14,192 nucleotides of DNA from Urinicoccus timonensis (GTDB taxonomy: Bacteria; Bacillota; Clostridia; Tissierellales; Peptoniphilaceae), in assembly GCF_900232945.1 (NCBI RefSeq), contig NZ_OCTU01000009.1, positions 1-14,192 of the forward strand, written 5' to 3'. The notes beneath the pieces are model-generated. The model did no database searches. It worked only from the letters and a program-made list of their open reading frames with translations, and was not told where the DNA came from. Position 1 is the stretch's first letter, and each line of letters starts with the position of its first letter. The position numbers and the translations under genes were made by a program. Of the stretch, positions 1 to 10,760 are shown in pieces.

Positions 1-114
1 TTTGTTTAATACAAATGTGATTGCTGCTGTTAGGGTTGTTTTACCGTGGTCAACGTGACCAATGGTTCCGATATTTACGTGGGGTTTCGTTCTTTCAAAT
101 TTTTCTTTTGCCAT
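1..114 (-). CDS. tuf: Elongation factor Tu, N-terminal 38 codons (runs off the left edge)
   Basis: EF-Tu is the GTPase that delivers aminoacyl-tRNA to the ribosomal A site in the cytoplasm. Only the first 38 residues are visible. They begin [20 protein letters not shown] and include the P-loop GHVDHGKT (residues 19-26), which binds the GTP phosphates. The ATG at 112-114 follows a strong AGGAGGAG ribosome binding site four bases upstream. The gene starts 14 bp after the fusA stop codon, so it is the next cistron of the rpsL-rpsG-fusA unit. The order fusA-tuf is the classical end of the str operon. Identity is certain from the N-terminus; the rest lies outside the window. Confidence 0.97.
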   Translation of the reverse strand, partial: MAKEKFERTKPHVNIGTIGHVDHGKTTLTAAITFVLNK

Positions 115-128
115 GGTTCTCCTCCTAA

Positions 129-2210
129 TTAATCATTCTTTTTCTTATCGCCAAGTACTTCATCTGCGATATTTTTAGGCACTTGTTCGTAATGGTCAAA
201 TTGCATAGAGTAAGTTGCACGACCTTGTGTGTTTGATCTCAAGCTTGTTGCATAACCAAACATTTCTGCCAAAGGAACGTAGGATGTTACAATTTGTGCA
301 CCTGCAACTAACTCCATACCTTCCATACGGCCTCTTCGTGAGTTAATATCTCCAATAACATCTCCCATGTATTCTTCAGGAGTTGTAATTTCAACTTTCA
401 TAACTGGTTCTAATAAGACTGGGTTCCCTTTAGATAAAGCATCTCGTAAAGCCATGGATCCTGCAATCTTAAAGGCCATTTCTGATGAGTCGACATCATG
501 GAAGGACCCATCATAAAGAGTAACAGCCACATCTAGAACTTCGTATCCACCTAAGATACCAGATTGCATTGCTTCTTCGATACCGGATTGGGTCGGTCCA
601 ATAAATTCTTTTGGAATGGCCCCTCCGACAATCTTGTTTTCAAAGACAAATCCAGATCCTGGTTCTCCTGGAGTAACGTGAATCTTAGCGTGTCCGTATT
701 GTCCACGACCACCAGATTGACGTACGTATTTACCTTCACCATCAGCTTCGTTTAAGATGGATTCACGGTAGGATACTTGTGGATTACCAATGTTAGCTTC
801 TACTTTAAATTCTCTTAACATCCGGTCAACGATAATGTCTAAGTGAAGTTCACCCATTCCCGCAATAATGGTTTGGCCTGTTTCTTCATCTGTATAAGTT
901 TTAAAGGTTGGATCTTCTTCTGCTAATTTTTGAAGGGCAATAGCCATTTTATCTTGAGATGCCTTGGTTTTTGGTTCAATAGCAACAGAGATAACTGGTT
1001 CTGGGAATTCCATTTGTTCCAAGATAACTTCACTAGCTTGATCGCAAAGAGTATCCCCTGTAGAGGTATCTTTTAAACCAACTGCTGCAGCGATGTCCCC
1101 AGCATATACTTTATCTACTTCAACTCGCTTGTTGGCATGCATTAATAGGATACGACCAATCCGTTCCTTTTTCCCCTTAGAAGAGTTGTATACATAAGAA
1201 CCAGCTTCTAATGTTCCTGAATAAACACGGAAGTAAGCTAGTTTTCCTACATAGGGGTCAGTAACAATCTTAAAGGCCAAAGCAGAGAAGGGTTCTTCAT
1301 CACTGGCATGACGTTCTGTTTCTTCCCCTGTCGCTGGGTCCACCCCTTTAATAGCTGGAATGTCCAAAGGAGAGGGAAGGTAGTCAACAATGGCATCCAA
1401 CAATAATTGAACACCCTTGTTTTTATAACTAGACCCACAAGTAACTGGAGTGATTTCAACAGCTAGGGTTCCTTTGCGGATGGCTGATTTGATTTCATCT
1501 TCAGTAATTTCTTCTCCCTCTAAATACTTCATCATAAGCTCTTCATCGAATTCAACAACGCGTTCGATTAAGGCATCACGGTATTTAGCAACGACTTCTT
1601 CATATTCTGCTGGAACATCTGTTATTTCAATTTCAGTTCCTAGTTCATCTTTGTAGACTTCAGCTTTTTGAGTAACTAAGTCAATCATTCCAATGAAGCT
1701 TTCTTCTGCTCCCATTGGAATTTGGATTGGCACTGGGTTCCCATGTAATTTCTTATCAATGGTTTCAACACTTCTAAAGAAATCTGCACCTGTAACGTCC
1801 ATCTTATTGATGTGGGCAATTCTTGGAACATGGTATTTGTCTGCTTGACGCCAAACTGTTTCAGATTGTGGTTCTACACCGCTTTTTGCATCGAATAGAG
1901 CAACGGTACCATCAAGTACCCGTAAAGAACGTTCAACTTCTACTGTAAAGTCAACGTGTCCTGGGGTGTCAATGATGTTTAAACGGTAATCCTTCCAATG
2001 GGCAGTTGTTGCCGCACTGGTAATTGTAATCCCACGTTCTTGTTCTTGTTCCATCCAGTCCATTTGTGCTGCACCCTCATGGGTTTCACCAATTTTGTGG
2101 ATTTTACCTGTGTAGTAAAGGATCCTTTCAGTTGTGGTTGTTTTACCAGCATCAATATGGGCCATAATCCCAATATTTCTGGTTTTTTCCAAAGGTATTT
2201 CTCTAGGCAC
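129..2210 (-). CDS. fusA: Elongation factor G
   Basis: EF-G is the ribosomal translocase. It hydrolyses GTP to move tRNAs and mRNA after peptide bond formation, and acts with RRF in ribosome recycling. The 693-residue length is standard for bacterial EF-G. GTPase motifs are intact: G1 AHIDAGKT (17-24), G2 RGITI (59-63, with T62), G3 DTPGH (81-85, with catalytic H85) and G4 NKMD (135-138). Domain II and the C-terminal domains III-V follow without gaps. The start codon is GTG (2208-2210); a GGGAGGA ribosome binding site sits about seven bases upstream, and the encoded N-terminus [20 protein letters not shown] matches the family. The gene begins 21 bp after rpsG and ends 14 bp before tuf, which points to cotranscription. 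No truncation or frameshift is visible. It is the translational EF-G rather than a TetM-type protection protein, judging from its operon position and full EF-G sequence. Confidence 0.98.
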   Translation of the reverse strand: MPREIPLEKTRNIGIMAHIDAGKTTTTERILYYTGKIHKIGETHEGAAQMDWMEQEQERGITITSAATTAHWKDYRLNIIDTPGHVDFTVEVERSLRVLDGTVALFDAKSGVEPQSETVWRQADKYHVPRIAHINKMDVTGADFFRSVETIDKKLHGNPVPIQIPMGAEESFIGMIDLVTQKAEVYKDELGTEIEITDVPAEYEEVVAKYRDALIERVVEFDEELMMKYLEGEEITEDEIKSAIRKGTLAVEITPVTCGSSYKNKGVQLLLDAIVDYLPSPLDIPAIKGVDPATGEETERHASDEEPFSALAFKIVTDPYVGKLAYFRVYSGTLEAGSYVYNSSKGKKERIGRILLMHANKRVEVDKVYAGDIAAAVGLKDTSTGDTLCDQASEVILEQMEFPEPVISVAIEPKTKASQDKMAIALQKLAEEDPTFKTYTDEETGQTIIAGMGELHLDIIVDRMLREFKVEANIGNPQVSYRESILNEADGEGKYVRQSGGRGQYGHAKIHVTPGEPGSGFVFENKIVGGAIPKEFIGPTQSGIEEAMQSGILGGYEVLDVAVTLYDGSFHDVDSSEMAFKIAGSMALRDALSKGNPVLLEPVMKVEITTPEEYMGDVIGDINSRRGRMEGMELVAGAQIVTSYVPLAEMFGYATSLRSNTQGRATYSMQFDHYEQVPKNIADEVLGDKKKND

Positions 2211-2231
2211 GAGTCTTCCTCCCTTACTTTA

Positions 2232-2702
2232 TTACCATCTGTAGTGAGCAAAAGCCTTATTCGCTTCAGCTGTACGATGCATTTCTTCTTTTCTCTTAAC
2301 GCTGGCTCCCAGACCGTTGGATGCATCTAAAATTTCTTTTGCAAGACGTTCTGCCATGGTTTTTTCTCCACGTTTTCTTGCAAACAGAACTAGCCATCTC
2401 AATCCTAGAGTTTGGCGTCTTTCTGGACGAACTTCCATTGGAACTTGATAGGTAGCCCCACCAATCCGGCGTCCTTTAACTTCTAAAACAGGCATAATGT
2501 TATTTAAAGCCTTGTAAAAAACTTCTAGAGCTTCTTCGCCTGTTGCTTCTTCAACATTTTCTAATGCTTTATAAACAATTCTTTGCGCTGTACCTTTTTT
2601 TCCATCTAACATGACGTTGTTGATTAACTTTGTAATGACCACATCATCAAATTTTGGATCGCGCATTACTTCTCTTTTTGGAATATGACCTTTTCTTGGC
2701 AT
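2232..2702 (-). CDS. rpsG: 30S ribosomal protein S7
   Basis: S7 is a primary 16S rRNA-binding protein that nucleates assembly of the 30S head and lines the tRNA exit site. The 156 residues match the usual bacterial length. The N-terminus [18 protein letters not shown] and the block [20 protein letters not shown] are family hallmarks, and the protein ends in AFAHYRW. ATG at 2700-2702 follows an AAGGAGGG ribosome binding site. It lies between rpsL and fusA in classical str order. The gap to rpsL (110 nt) is much longer than those to fusA and tuf, and contains a hairpin (2766-2800). In E. coli, S7 represses its own operon by binding the rpsL-rpsG intercistronic mRNA; whether this happens here is inference. 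Confidence 0.98.
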   Translation of the reverse strand: MPRKGHIPKREVMRDPKFDDVVITKLINNVMLDGKKGTAQRIVYKALENVEEATGEEALEVFYKALNNIMPVLEVKGRRIGGATYQVPMEVRPERRQTLGLRWLVLFARKRGEKTMAERLAKEILDASNGLGASVKRKEEMHRTAEANKAFAHYRW

Positions 2703-2765
2703 AATTCTTCCCTCCTTAACAATTTAGATAATTCACAGGTACTCGACAATCACTTGCCGCACTGC

Positions 2766-2800
2766 CAAAATGCATGAGATTTAAACAATCCTGCACTTTG
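2766..2800 (-). promoter_or_regulatory. Hairpin in the rpsL-rpsG intercistronic mRNA, possible S7 feedback site
   Basis: On the transcribed (minus) strand, CAAAGTGCA pairs with TGCATTTTG (nine pairs, one G-U). An inner stem GGATT/AATCT (five pairs, one G-U) follows, closed by the loop GTTTA, with a two-base CA bulge between the stems. On the plus strand the two G-U positions are A-C mismatches, so the fold is better as operon mRNA. No U-tract follows, so it is not an intrinsic terminator. It lies about 65 nt upstream of the rpsG start. Regulation by S7 is inferred from E. coli only. Confidence 0.5.
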
Positions 2801-2812
2801 CTTGTACATGTA

Positions 2813-3226
2813 TTATGCTTTTGGTTTCTTAGTACCGTATTTAGAGCGGCTTTGACGACGTTCTTCTACACCTGCGGTATCTAATGTACCACGGACGATG
2901 TGGTAACGAACCCCTGGAAGGTCCTTAACACGTCCACCACGAATTAAAACAACACTATGTTCTTGTAGGTTGTGTCCAATTCCTGGAATGTAAGCCATGA
3001 CTTCATATCCGTTAGATAGACGTACACGGGCTACTTTTCTAAGTGCTGAGTTTGGTTTCTTAGGTGTAACTGTACGAACAGCAACACAGACTCCTCTTTT
3101 TTGAGGAGAGTTAACTTCGGTTTCCACTTTTCTCAAGCTATCAAAGTTGTAATCGAGAGCTGGAGATTTAGATTTTGTTTCAACCTTTTTACGACCTTTG
3201 CGTACTAATTGATTTATAGTAGGCAT
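2813..3226 (-). CDS. rpsL: 30S ribosomal protein S12
   Basis: S12 sits at the decoding centre of the 30S subunit and takes part in checking codon-anticodon fit. The 137 residues begin [13 protein letters not shown] and carry [11 protein letters not shown] (54-64) and [11 protein letters not shown] (81-91). About 15 residues between SPAL and SPQKRGVC (roughly 25-39) are absent from E. coli S12 but present in other Bacillota, so this is a lineage feature. The lysines that correspond to E. coli K43 and K88 (K57 and K101 here) are intact, so the common streptomycin-resistance substitutions at these sites are absent. ATG at 3224-3226 follows an AAGGAGGTG ribosome binding site. A strong promoter lies at the end of rpoC, giving a leader of about 110 nt. 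That leader holds a long hairpin (3290-3327) and a small one (3259-3271, ATCCC/GGGAT). Confidence 0.98.
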   Translation of the reverse strand: MPTINQLVRKGRKKVETKSKSPALDYNFDSLRKVETEVNSPQKRGVCVAVRTVTPKKPNSALRKVARVRLSNGYEVMAYIPGIGHNLQEHSVVLIRGGRVKDLPGVRYHIVRGTLDTAGVEERRQSRSKYGTKKPKA

Positions 3227-3289
3227 AAAGGCACCTCCTTATCATTTAAATTTCATGCATCCCTAAGGGATATTCCTAAAGTGTTTCCA

Positions 3290-3327
3290 TTAGATAATGA
3301 CTGTTCATATGAACAGCCATTATCTAA
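3290..3327 (-). promoter_or_regulatory. Long 5'-leader hairpin in front of rpsL
   Basis: TTAGATAATG (3290-3299) pairs with CATTATCTAA (3318-3327), and between them is the perfect palindrome CTGTTCATATGAACAG (3301-3316). The only mismatch on the plus strand (A3300 with C3317) becomes G-U on the transcribed strand, giving a 17-pair stem with an AUAU loop. Its base would lie about nine bases after the predicted transcription start of the promoter at 3343-3371. No U-tract follows on the minus strand, so termination is unlikely. Likely roles are 5'-end protection, an RNase processing site in rpoC readthrough mRNA, or a protein-binding site; the sequence does not decide between them. Confidence 0.65.
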
Positions 3328-3342
3328 ATATCATACCCAACT

Positions 3343-3371
3343 AGTATAACAGTTTTAAATTGTCTTGTCAA
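3343..3371 (-). promoter_or_regulatory. Internal sigma-A promoter for rpsL-rpsG-fusA-tuf
   Basis: On the minus strand, TTGACA (3366-3371) is followed by a 17-bp spacer and TATACT (3343-3348). This is a perfect -35 box and a five-of-six -10 box at ideal spacing. The -35 box overlaps the last codons of rpoC (the V-D-K codons before its stop). Transcription would start near 3336 and enter the rpsL leader. This is the best-matching promoter I found in the window, and the call is from sequence only. Confidence 0.75.
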
Positions 3372-6300
3372 CGACTTCTGTGTCTTCCTCATCCTCTAAG
3401 AGAGAGATGTTTTCTTGACTTCTTTGATCTTGTTCTTTTAGGTAAACATGTTCGTTACTTCTAACTCCTGTACCTGCAGGAATCAACTGGCCTATAATGA
3501 TATTTTCTTTTAGACCTCGTAGATAGTCTTGTTTACCCTTGATGGCTGCATCGGTTAGGACTCTTGTGGTTTCTTGGAAAGATGCTGCAGACAAGAAACT
3601 TTCTGTAGCTAGAGAAGCCTTGGTGATTCCCAGTAGGGTTACATCTCCTGTAGCTTCTTCCAAGCCTTCTTTTCTAGCCTCTTCATTCTTTTCATAAAAA
3701 TCTACAGTGCTAACTAGAGATCCAGGTAATAAGTCTGTATCCCCAGAATCTACAATTTTAATTTTTCCAAGCATTTGGCGGACAATAACTTCAATATGCT
3801 TGTCGTTAATGTCTACCCCTTGTAGACGGTAAACCCTTTGAACTTCCTTAACCAGATATTCTTGAACTCCCTTGGGTCCCTTAACTCTTAAGAGGTCTTG
3901 AGGATAAACAGAACCTTGGGTTAATTCATCCCCTGCTTCAACATAGTCTCCTTCTTTAACCTTGATTCGAGCCCCATAAACAATGTTATAGGATTGGCTT
4001 TCACCATTTTCAGAGGTAACAATAACCTCTCTTTTGCGGTCATTTTTACTTAAGGATACCGTTCCGTCTATCTCTGTAATAACAGCCAAGCCCTTGGGTT
4101 TACGAGCTTCAAACAATTCTTCGACCCGAGGCAAACCTTGGGTGATATCAGCTGCAGCTGCTACCCCACCAGTATGGAAGGTACGCATGGTTAACTGGGT
4201 TCCTGGTTCCCCAATGGATTGGGCAGCAATAACACCTACGGCTTCTCCAATACCTACTTCATCATTGGTGGCTAGGTTTCGGCCATAGCAGTGGGCACAA
4301 ATTCCATGTTTGGACTTACAGCCTAAGACTGTACGAATTTTTACTTTTTCAATGCCACAAGCAATAATCCGGTCAGCTTCTTCGTCGTGGATCATTTCGT
4401 TGGCTCCAACAATAAGGTCCTTGGTCTTTGGATCATAGATGTCTTCAAAGCTATAGCGGCCTTCAATTCGGTCTTTCAGCTCTTCAATAACTTCATTTCC
4501 ATCCGTGAACACTTTGGCTTCTACATATTCATCTGTTCCACAATCTTCTTCTGTGATGATGACTTGTTGAGCAACATCTACCAGACGACGAGTTAAATAA
4601 CCAGAGTCGGCAGTTCTTAAGGCTGTATCTGCCAGCCCCTTACGAGAACCGTGAGTAGACATGTAAAATTCAAGTACAGAAAGTCCTTCCCGGAAGTTAG
4701 ATGTAATGGGAACTTCGATGGTTCGGCCAGATGGTGATGCCATAAGGCCCCGCATCCCAGCCAACTGTCTAATTTGGTTTTTAGAACCCCGGGCTCCTGA
4801 ATCTGCCATGATATAGATGTTATTCATGGGGTCAAAGGTGTCCATAACTGCATCAGTTAGCTCTTCCGTTGCATCGTTCCAAATTTTAATAACATGTTCA
4901 TAACGCTCTTCATCTGAAATTAAACCGCGTCGGAAAGCTTTTTCGTACTTGTCTACTTCCTTATCCGCTTTTTCTAAGATTTCAGGCTTAGAATCTGGAA
5001 CCACAACATCTCCCATGGAGATAGAAATAGCTCCAATAGTTGAATAGTGGTAGCCCGCATTTTTAATATCATCTAAAAATTGTGCCGTTTCTAGGTTGCC
5101 ATGCAATTTATAGGTTTTTTCAATAATCTTCCCTAAGAGTTTTTTGTCAATGGTCTTGTCAATTTCTAGACCATAAGGATCTTCATTTCTGTCAACAAAG
5201 CCCAAATCTTGGTGGATAAATTGGTTTAAGATAAAACGTCCTACAGTGGATTCAACTAACTTTCCTGGGTCTTGTTCATTTAACTTTCTTCGAACAGATA
5301 CCTTGGAATGAAGGTGTAAAAAGCCCGACTCTAAAGCATGCATCATTTCATCATAGCTTGCAAAGCGCATGCCGTCACCCTTTTGTTTTTCATCAACCCA
5401 AACAGATAGGTAGTAAGCTCCTAAAACCATATCTTGAGATGGAGTAGTAATAGGCTTTCCATCTTTTAAGGCCAAGATATTGTTGGTTGAAAGCATGAGA
5501 AGTCTTGCTTCTGCTTGAGCTTCTGTTGACAGGGGCAAGTGGACAGCCATTTGGTCTCCATCAAAGTCGGCATTGTAGGCTGTACATACCAAGGGGTGAA
5601 GCTTGATGGCCTTTCCTTCAACCAGGACGGGTTCAAAGGCTTGAATTCCCAGCCTATGCAGGGTAGGCGCCCGGTTTAGTAGGACAGGGTGGTCTTGAAT
5701 AACATCTTCAAGGACATCCCATACCTCCGGACGAATCCTTTCCACCATCCGTTTAGCAGACTTAATATTGTGGGCATATTCCCTCTTTACCAATTCCCTC
5801 ATGACAAAAGGTTTAAAGAGCTCTAAAGCCATGTTTTTTGGCAAGCCACATTGGTAGAATTTAAGCTCTGGCCCAACAACAATTACAGACCGACCTGAAT
5901 AGTCAACCCGTTTCCCCAATAAGTTTTGACGGAAACGACCTTGTTTCCCTTTTAGCATTTCTGAAAGGGACTTCAAGGGACGGTTTCCCGGTCCTGTTAC
6001 AGGTCGTCCTCTCCGACCATTATCAATTAAAGCATCTACAGACTCTTGTAGCATTCTCTTTTCATTTCTTACAATGATGTCTGGTGCTCCAATATCCAAA
6101 AGCTTTCTCAAGCGATTGTTCCGGTTAATTACCCGACGGTAAAGGTCATTTAAGTCTGAGGTCGCAAAACGTCCTCCATCTAATTGAACCATAGGGCGAA
6201 TGTCCGGTGGAATTACTGGGATTACATCTAAAACCATCCATTCCGGTTTGTTTTTAGACTGGATAAAAGCTTCGACAACTTCCAATCGACGGGTAATACG

Positions 6301-6918
6301 GATTCTCTTTTGTCCAGTAGAGCCTTCCAAGTCTTCTTTCAATTCTTGGGATTCTCTTTCCAGGTCAATTTGTTCCAAGAGTTCTTTTACTGCTTGAGCT
6401 CCCATTCCAGCCTTGAATTTATCCCCATACTCACGTTTTAATTCTCGGTATTCCATTTCCGTTAGCAGTTGCTTGGGATAAATTGCATTGACATCTGGAT
6501 CTACCCAGGTGACAACATAGGCGGCAAAGTAAAGAATCTTTTCAAGGGCCCGGGGGCTCATATCTAAAACCAAGCCCATCCTTGATGGAATTCCCTTGAA
6601 ATACCAAATATGACTGACTGGAGCAGCCAATTCAATATGTCCCATTCTTTCCCGACGAACCTTGGCTTTGGTTACTTCAACTCCACACTTTTCACAGACG
6701 ACACCCTTATAACGGACACGTTTGTACTTACCACAGTTACATTCCCAGTCCTTGGTGGGTCCAAAGATTTTTTCACAGAAAAGGCCTTCTTTTTCAGGCT
6801 TTAGAGTCCGATAGTTGATTGTTTCAGGCTTTTTGACTTCTCCATAAGACCATTCTCGAATTTTTTCCGGTGAAGCTAAACCAATTTTTATAGAATTAAA
6901 CAATTTATGATCGCTCAA
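3355..6918 (-). CDS. rpoC: DNA-directed RNA polymerase subunit beta'
   Basis: Beta' forms the clamp and half of the active centre of RNA polymerase, which makes all cellular RNA. The 1187 residues are close to the 1199 of B. subtilis. The N-terminal zinc site has C60, C62, C75 and C78. The catalytic loop NADFDGDQ (449-456) supplies the three Mg2+-binding aspartates D451, D453 and D455. The bridge helix lies around 762-784, the second zinc site uses C793, C867, C874 and C877, and the trigger-loop region starts around 891-918. As in other Bacillota, no large beta' insertion is seen. The start is TTG (6916-6918): AAAGGAG lies six bases upstream, and the encoded [20 protein letters not shown] begins where the family does. 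It follows rpoB after 42 bp, so the two are surely cotranscribed. Its last codons contain the promoter for rpsL. Confidence 0.98.
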   Translation of the reverse strand: MSDHKLFNSIKIGLASPEKIREWSYGEVKKPETINYRTLKPEKEGLFCEKIFGPTKDWECNCGKYKRVRYKGVVCEKCGVEVTKAKVRRERMGHIELAAPVSHIWYFKGIPSRMGLVLDMSPRALEKILYFAAYVVTWVDPDVNAIYPKQLLTEMEYRELKREYGDKFKAGMGAQAVKELLEQIDLERESQELKEDLEGSTGQKRIRITRRLEVVEAFIQSKNKPEWMVLDVIPVIPPDIRPMVQLDGGRFATSDLNDLYRRVINRNNRLRKLLDIGAPDIIVRNEKRMLQESVDALIDNGRRGRPVTGPGNRPLKSLSEMLKGKQGRFRQNLLGKRVDYSGRSVIVVGPELKFYQCGLPKNMALELFKPFVMRELVKREYAHNIKSAKRMVERIRPEVWDVLEDVIQDHPVLLNRAPTLHRLGIQAFEPVLVEGKAIKLHPLVCTAYNADFDGDQMAVHLPLSTEAQAEARLLMLSTNNILALKDGKPITTPSQDMVLGAYYLSVWVDEKQKGDGMRFASYDEMMHALESGFLHLHSKVSVRRKLNEQDPGKLVESTVGRFILNQFIHQDLGFVDRNEDPYGLEIDKTIDKKLLGKIIEKTYKLHGNLETAQFLDDIKNAGYHYSTIGAISISMGDVVVPDSKPEILEKADKEVDKYEKAFRRGLISDEERYEHVIKIWNDATEELTDAVMDTFDPMNNIYIMADSGARGSKNQIRQLAGMRGLMASPSGRTIEVPITSNFREGLSVLEFYMSTHGSRKGLADTALRTADSGYLTRRLVDVAQQVIITEEDCGTDEYVEAKVFTDGNEVIEELKDRIEGRYSFEDIYDPKTKDLIVGANEMIHDEEADRIIACGIEKVKIRTVLGCKSKHGICAHCYGRNLATNDEVGIGEAVGVIAAQSIGEPGTQLTMRTFHTGGVAAAADITQGLPRVEELFEARKPKGLAVITEIDGTVSLSKNDRKREVIVTSENGESQSYNIVYGARIKVKEGDYVEAGDELTQGSVYPQDLLRVKGPKGVQEYLVKEVQRVYRLQGVDINDKHIEVIVRQMLGKIKIVDSGDTDLLPGSLVSTVDFYEKNEEARKEGLEEATGDVTLLGITKASLATESFLSAASFQETTRVLTDAAIKGKQDYLRGLKENIIIGQLIPAGTGVRSNEHVYLKEQDQRSQENISLLEDEEDTEVVDKTI

Positions 6919-6960
6919 AGGATACTCCTTTCATTTGTACCATTCAATCTATCTTTTAAT

Positions 6961-9900
6961 TTAAAAGTCCGATTCTGCATCTTCTGCTTCGTCTTCGTAT
7001 TCTTCGTATTCCTCGTCTTCGTCCTCTTCATCAACATAACCATCAGGAGTTTCATCTCCTAATATTCGACGAATACTTCCAGGTACATCTGATGTTACTT
7101 CCGTAATTAAGTCTGTAACATCTTCCTCTTCTTCATCTATTTTTCCATCAAGACGATCCAAGCGAACCAGTTCTTCATCATCTGTTTGTAGGTCCACTTC
7201 ATTTCCATCTTCATCTAATACGTCTATTTGTAAAGCTAAGGATTCTAGCTCTTTAATTAAAACCTTAAAGGATTCAGGAATTCCTGGTTGTGGGATGTTG
7301 TCCCCTTTGACAACAGCTTCATAAGTTCGTACCCGACCAACTACGTCATCAGACTTAACTGTTAACATTTCTTGAAGGGTATGGCTTGCACCATAGGCTT
7401 CCAAAGCCCAAACTTCCATTTCCCCAAATCTTTGTCCCCCGAATTGTGCCTTACCACCAAGAGGTTGTTGGGTTACTAAGGAATAAGGTCCTGTAGACCG
7501 AGCATGGATTTTTTCATCAACTAAGTGGTGAAGTTTCAACATGTACATGTAACCTACTGTTACAGGGTTGTTGAATTCTTCCCCTGTCCGTCCATCTCTC
7601 AATTGGATTTTCCCATTGTCTGGATAGCCGGCTTCTCTTAAGGAATCAATAATATCTTGCTCGTTGGCTCCATCGAAAACAGGTGTAGCTACATGCCAGC
7701 CTAGTTTTTTGGCAGCCAGTCCCAAGTGAACTTCCAAAACTTGTCCCAAGTTCATCCGAGAGGGAACCCCTAGAGGGTTCAGGACGATTTGTACTGGCGT
7801 CCCATCAGGCATATAGGGCATATCTTCCTTGGGTAGGATTCGTGAAATAACCCCCTTGTTTCCATGGCGACCGCACATCTTGTCTCCTACGTTGATTTTT
7901 CGTTTAGTGGCTACAATAACCCGAACCATTTCATTAACGCCAGGTTGGAGTTCGTCTCCATTTTCCCGAGTGAAGGTTTTAACATCTACAACAATTCCAC
8001 TTTCTCCATGGGGGAGACGTAGGGAATTGTCTCGAACTTCTCTAGCTTTTTCGCCAAAGATAGCCCGTAAAAGACGTTCTTCAGCAGAAAGCTCCGTTTC
8101 TCCCTTGGGAGTAACTTTTCCTACTAAGATGTCATTAGGATGAACTTCAGCTCCAATCCGAATAATTCCCCTTTCATCCAAGTCCTTGAGCATTTCTTCG
8201 CTCATGTTTGGAATGTCTCGGGTGATTTCTTCAGGTCCCAGTTTAGTGTCTCGAGCTTCAGATTCATATTCTTCAATATGCAAGCTGGTTAAAACGTCAT
8301 CAATGACTAGCTCTTCGTTGACCAGCATAGCATCTTCGTAGTTGTACCCTTCCCAGTTCATAAAGGCAATCAGGATGTTTTTCCCTAATGCCATTTCTCC
8401 TTGGTCAGTACTTGGGCCATCAGCAATGACTTGGCCCTTTTTAACCTTGTCTCCCTTACGAACAATAGGGCGTTGGTTAATGGTTGTTGATTGGTTGCCC
8501 CCGATAAACTTGTGCAATTTAAAGGAGACAGTTTGTCCGTCTGAATCTCTCTTATATTCAATGTTTGTTGCAGAAACTTTTGTGATAACAGCATCGTCTT
8601 CAGCTAAAATAACTACACCTGAATCCACAGCTGCCTTATATTCAATTCCCGTTCCGATAATAGGAGCTTGGGTCGTCAAAAGAGGCACGGCTTGCCGTTG
8701 CATGTTTGACCCCATCAAGGCCCTGTTGGCATCATCATTTTCCAAGAAGGGGATCATGGCTGTCCCTACAGATACAATTTGTTTAGGCGATACGTCCATG
8801 TAGGTTACAATTTTTGAATCATAAACATCTACCACGCCATCAATCCCCCGGGCTACAACCCGATCATTGACAAAATAACCATCTTCGTCAATTAATTCAT
8901 TGGATTGGGCAATAGTGTTTTTGTATTCTACATCCGCAGTTAAATATTCAATTTCATTGGTTACACGTCCTTCTCCCTTGATGACCTTCCGGTAGGGAGC
9001 TTCTAAGAATCCATACTCGTTGATCCGAGCATAGGTTGTTAAAGAAGTAATCAAACCAATGTTTGGACCTTCAGGTGTTTCAATAGGGCACATCCGACCA
9101 TAGTGGGAGTTGTGCACATCTCGAACCTCAAAACCTGCCCGGTCCCTACTTAACCCACCAGGTCCTAAAGCAGATAGTCTTCTTTTATGGGTTAGCTCAG
9201 ATAGGGGGTTGTTTTGGTCCATGAATTGGGACAATTGACTTGACCCGAAGAATTCCTTGATAGAAGCTGTTACTGGCCGAATATTAATTAAAGATTGAGG
9301 TGTCGTTGCTTCAGAGTCTTGAACGGTCATTCTTTCCCGGATAACTCTTTCCATTCTGGAAAAACCAATCCGGAATTGGTTTTGTAGTAATTCCCCTACA
9401 GACCGGATGCGACGGTTGCCTAAGTGGTCAATATCGTCTACATAGCCGATGCCATAGAAAAGGTTGAATTCATAGTTTACAGCCGCCAACATATCATCTA
9501 CAATGATGTGCTTGGGTAATAATTCCTTGTGTCTTTTCTTGATTTCAGAGCAAATGTCTTCTGTAGATTCTGCTTGGTCAATGATTTCGCGCATTAAGGG
9601 GTAGTATATTTTTTCTTTAATACCAAATTCTGCAAAATCAATACCCAAATCACCAAAGGCCTCTACATCCACAAAATTGTTGCCTAGGATGGTTAAAACT
9701 CGAGCTTCTTCGCCTTCTCTTTGAGGGTCCTTAATGATGTTTACACAGTTTAAGCCAGCCATTTCAACATCTTTAGCGATTTCTTCTGTAATTAACTCTC
9801 CTTCAGAAACGATGATTTCTCCTGTTTCAGGGTTGGCTAAAGTATCCTTGGACCGATAACCGATAATCCGGTCAGCCAAGGCTAGTTTTTTATTAAATTT

Positions 9901-10716
9901 ATAACGTCCGACCTTAGCAAGATCATAGCGTCTTTGGTCGAAAAACATGTTTTCAAACAAACTTTGGGCACTATCCAAGGTTGGGGGTTCCCCAGGTCTT
10001 AACTTCTTATAGATTTCTAAAAGTGCTTCCGTTTTATTTGAAGTTGGATCTTTTTCAAATGTTTTTAAAAGCTCTTCAGATTCCCCTAAAATTTCTGTAA
10101 TTTGTAGGTTTGATTCCACCCCAATAGCCCTTAATAAGATAGTAATGGGGATTTTACGAGTTCGGTCGATTCGAACATTGATGACCCCTTGGGCATCTGT
10201 TTCAAATTCTAGCCAAGCTCCTCGGTTTGGAATTAGGGTTGCTGAATAAAGTTTTTTCCCGGTCTTGTCAGTTTCTTCTTTAAAATAAGCTCCTGGAGAC
10301 CGAACCAATTGACTGACAACTACCCTTTCTGCCCCATTGATTACAAAGGTTCCTGTAGGTGTCATAATGGGTAAGTCTCCCATAAAAACTTCTTGTTCTT
10401 TTACTTCTTGTGTTTCTGTGTTGATTAATCGAACCCGTACTTTTAATGGAGCGGAGTAGTTTGTATCCCTTTCCTTCGCTTCATCTACATCATACTTTCG
10501 ATCATCAGATAAGTAGTAGTCAACAAACTCTAAGACTAAATTACCTGAATAGTCTTCGATTGGCGAGATATCATCAAATACCTCTTTTAAACCCTCATCG
10601 ATTAGCCATTGAAAAGAAGATGTTTGGACCTCAATTAAGTTTGGTAGGTCTAATACTTCTTCAATTCGAGAAAAACTCATTCTTTCCCTTGTCCCATATT
10701 GAACAGGATGTACCAT
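6961..10716 (-). CDS. rpoB: DNA-directed RNA polymerase subunit beta
   Basis: Beta pairs with beta' to form the RNA polymerase active centre and carries the rifampicin pocket. The 1251 residues are longer than the 1193 of B. subtilis, partly because of an acidic C-terminal tail. The rifampicin cluster I is at 491-521; residues equal to E. coli D516, H526 and S531 (D500, H510, S515) are wild type, so the main rifampicin-resistance substitutions are absent. [15 protein letters not shown] (542-556) and [12 protein letters not shown] are intact. The last 31 residues contain 20 Asp or Glu and no Lys or Arg. ATG at 10714-10716 follows AAAGGGGTG on the minus strand. An internal Met at residue 13 is possible but lacks an equally good ribosome binding site. 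The gene is the first of the block and is divergent from the M16 peptidase gene. Confidence 0.98.
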   Translation of the reverse strand: MVHPVQYGTRERMSFSRIEEVLDLPNLIEVQTSSFQWLIDEGLKEVFDDISPIEDYSGNLVLEFVDYYLSDDRKYDVDEAKERDTNYSAPLKVRVRLINTETQEVKEQEVFMGDLPIMTPTGTFVINGAERVVVSQLVRSPGAYFKEETDKTGKKLYSATLIPNRGAWLEFETDAQGVINVRIDRTRKIPITILLRAIGVESNLQITEILGESEELLKTFEKDPTSNKTEALLEIYKKLRPGEPPTLDSAQSLFENMFFDQRRYDLAKVGRYKFNKKLALADRIIGYRSKDTLANPETGEIIVSEGELITEEIAKDVEMAGLNCVNIIKDPQREGEEARVLTILGNNFVDVEAFGDLGIDFAEFGIKEKIYYPLMREIIDQAESTEDICSEIKKRHKELLPKHIIVDDMLAAVNYEFNLFYGIGYVDDIDHLGNRRIRSVGELLQNQFRIGFSRMERVIRERMTVQDSEATTPQSLINIRPVTASIKEFFGSSQLSQFMDQNNPLSELTHKRRLSALGPGGLSRDRAGFEVRDVHNSHYGRMCPIETPEGPNIGLITSLTTYARINEYGFLEAPYRKVIKGEGRVTNEIEYLTADVEYKNTIAQSNELIDEDGYFVNDRVVARGIDGVVDVYDSKIVTYMDVSPKQIVSVGTAMIPFLENDDANRALMGSNMQRQAVPLLTTQAPIIGTGIEYKAAVDSGVVILAEDDAVITKVSATNIEYKRDSDGQTVSFKLHKFIGGNQSTTINQRPIVRKGDKVKKGQVIADGPSTDQGEMALGKNILIAFMNWEGYNYEDAMLVNEELVIDDVLTSLHIEEYESEARDTKLGPEEITRDIPNMSEEMLKDLDERGIIRIGAEVHPNDILVGKVTPKGETELSAEERLLRAIFGEKAREVRDNSLRLPHGESGIVVDVKTFTRENGDELQPGVNEMVRVIVATKRKINVGDKMCGRHGNKGVISRILPKEDMPYMPDGTPVQIVLNPLGVPSRMNLGQVLEVHLGLAAKKLGWHVATPVFDGANEQDIIDSLREAGYPDNGKIQLRDGRTGEEFNNPVTVGYMYMLKLHHLVDEKIHARSTGPYSLVTQQPLGGKAQFGGQRFGEMEVWALEAYGASHTLQEMLTVKSDDVVGRVRTYEAVVKGDNIPQPGIPESFKVLIKELESLALQIDVLDEDGNEVDLQTDDEELVRLDRLDGKIDEEEEDVTDLITEVTSDVPGSIRRILGDETPDGYVDEEDEDEEYEEYEDEAEDAESDF

Positions 10717-10760
10717 TTAGCTATTCACCCCTTTAAGATCTAACGGCCACTAGCCTTTTC

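Noticed and set aside
491..521. Drug-resistance substitutions in RpoB and S12
   Set aside because: Numbers here are RpoB residues, not bases. The residues equal to E. coli RpoB D516, H526 and S531, and S12 K43 and K88, are all wild type.
1979..2330. Overlapping reading frames of 110 and 115 codons across the fusA start and rpsG end
   Set aside because: They lie in other frames of fusA and rpsG, have no ribosome binding site of note, and encode no recognisable protein. The real genes explain the region fully.
3290..3327. Intrinsic terminator ending the rpoBC transcript
   Set aside because: The hairpin is strong, but neither strand carries a U-tract after it, so termination is not supported.
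7829..8143. Plus-strand reading frame of 104 codons opposite rpoB
   Set aside because: It is a shadow frame created by the codon pattern of the conserved rpoB core.
8342..8803. Plus-strand reading frame of 153 codons opposite rpoB
   Set aside because: It is antisense to highly conserved RpoB coding sequence, resembles no family I know and has no Shine-Dalgarno support.
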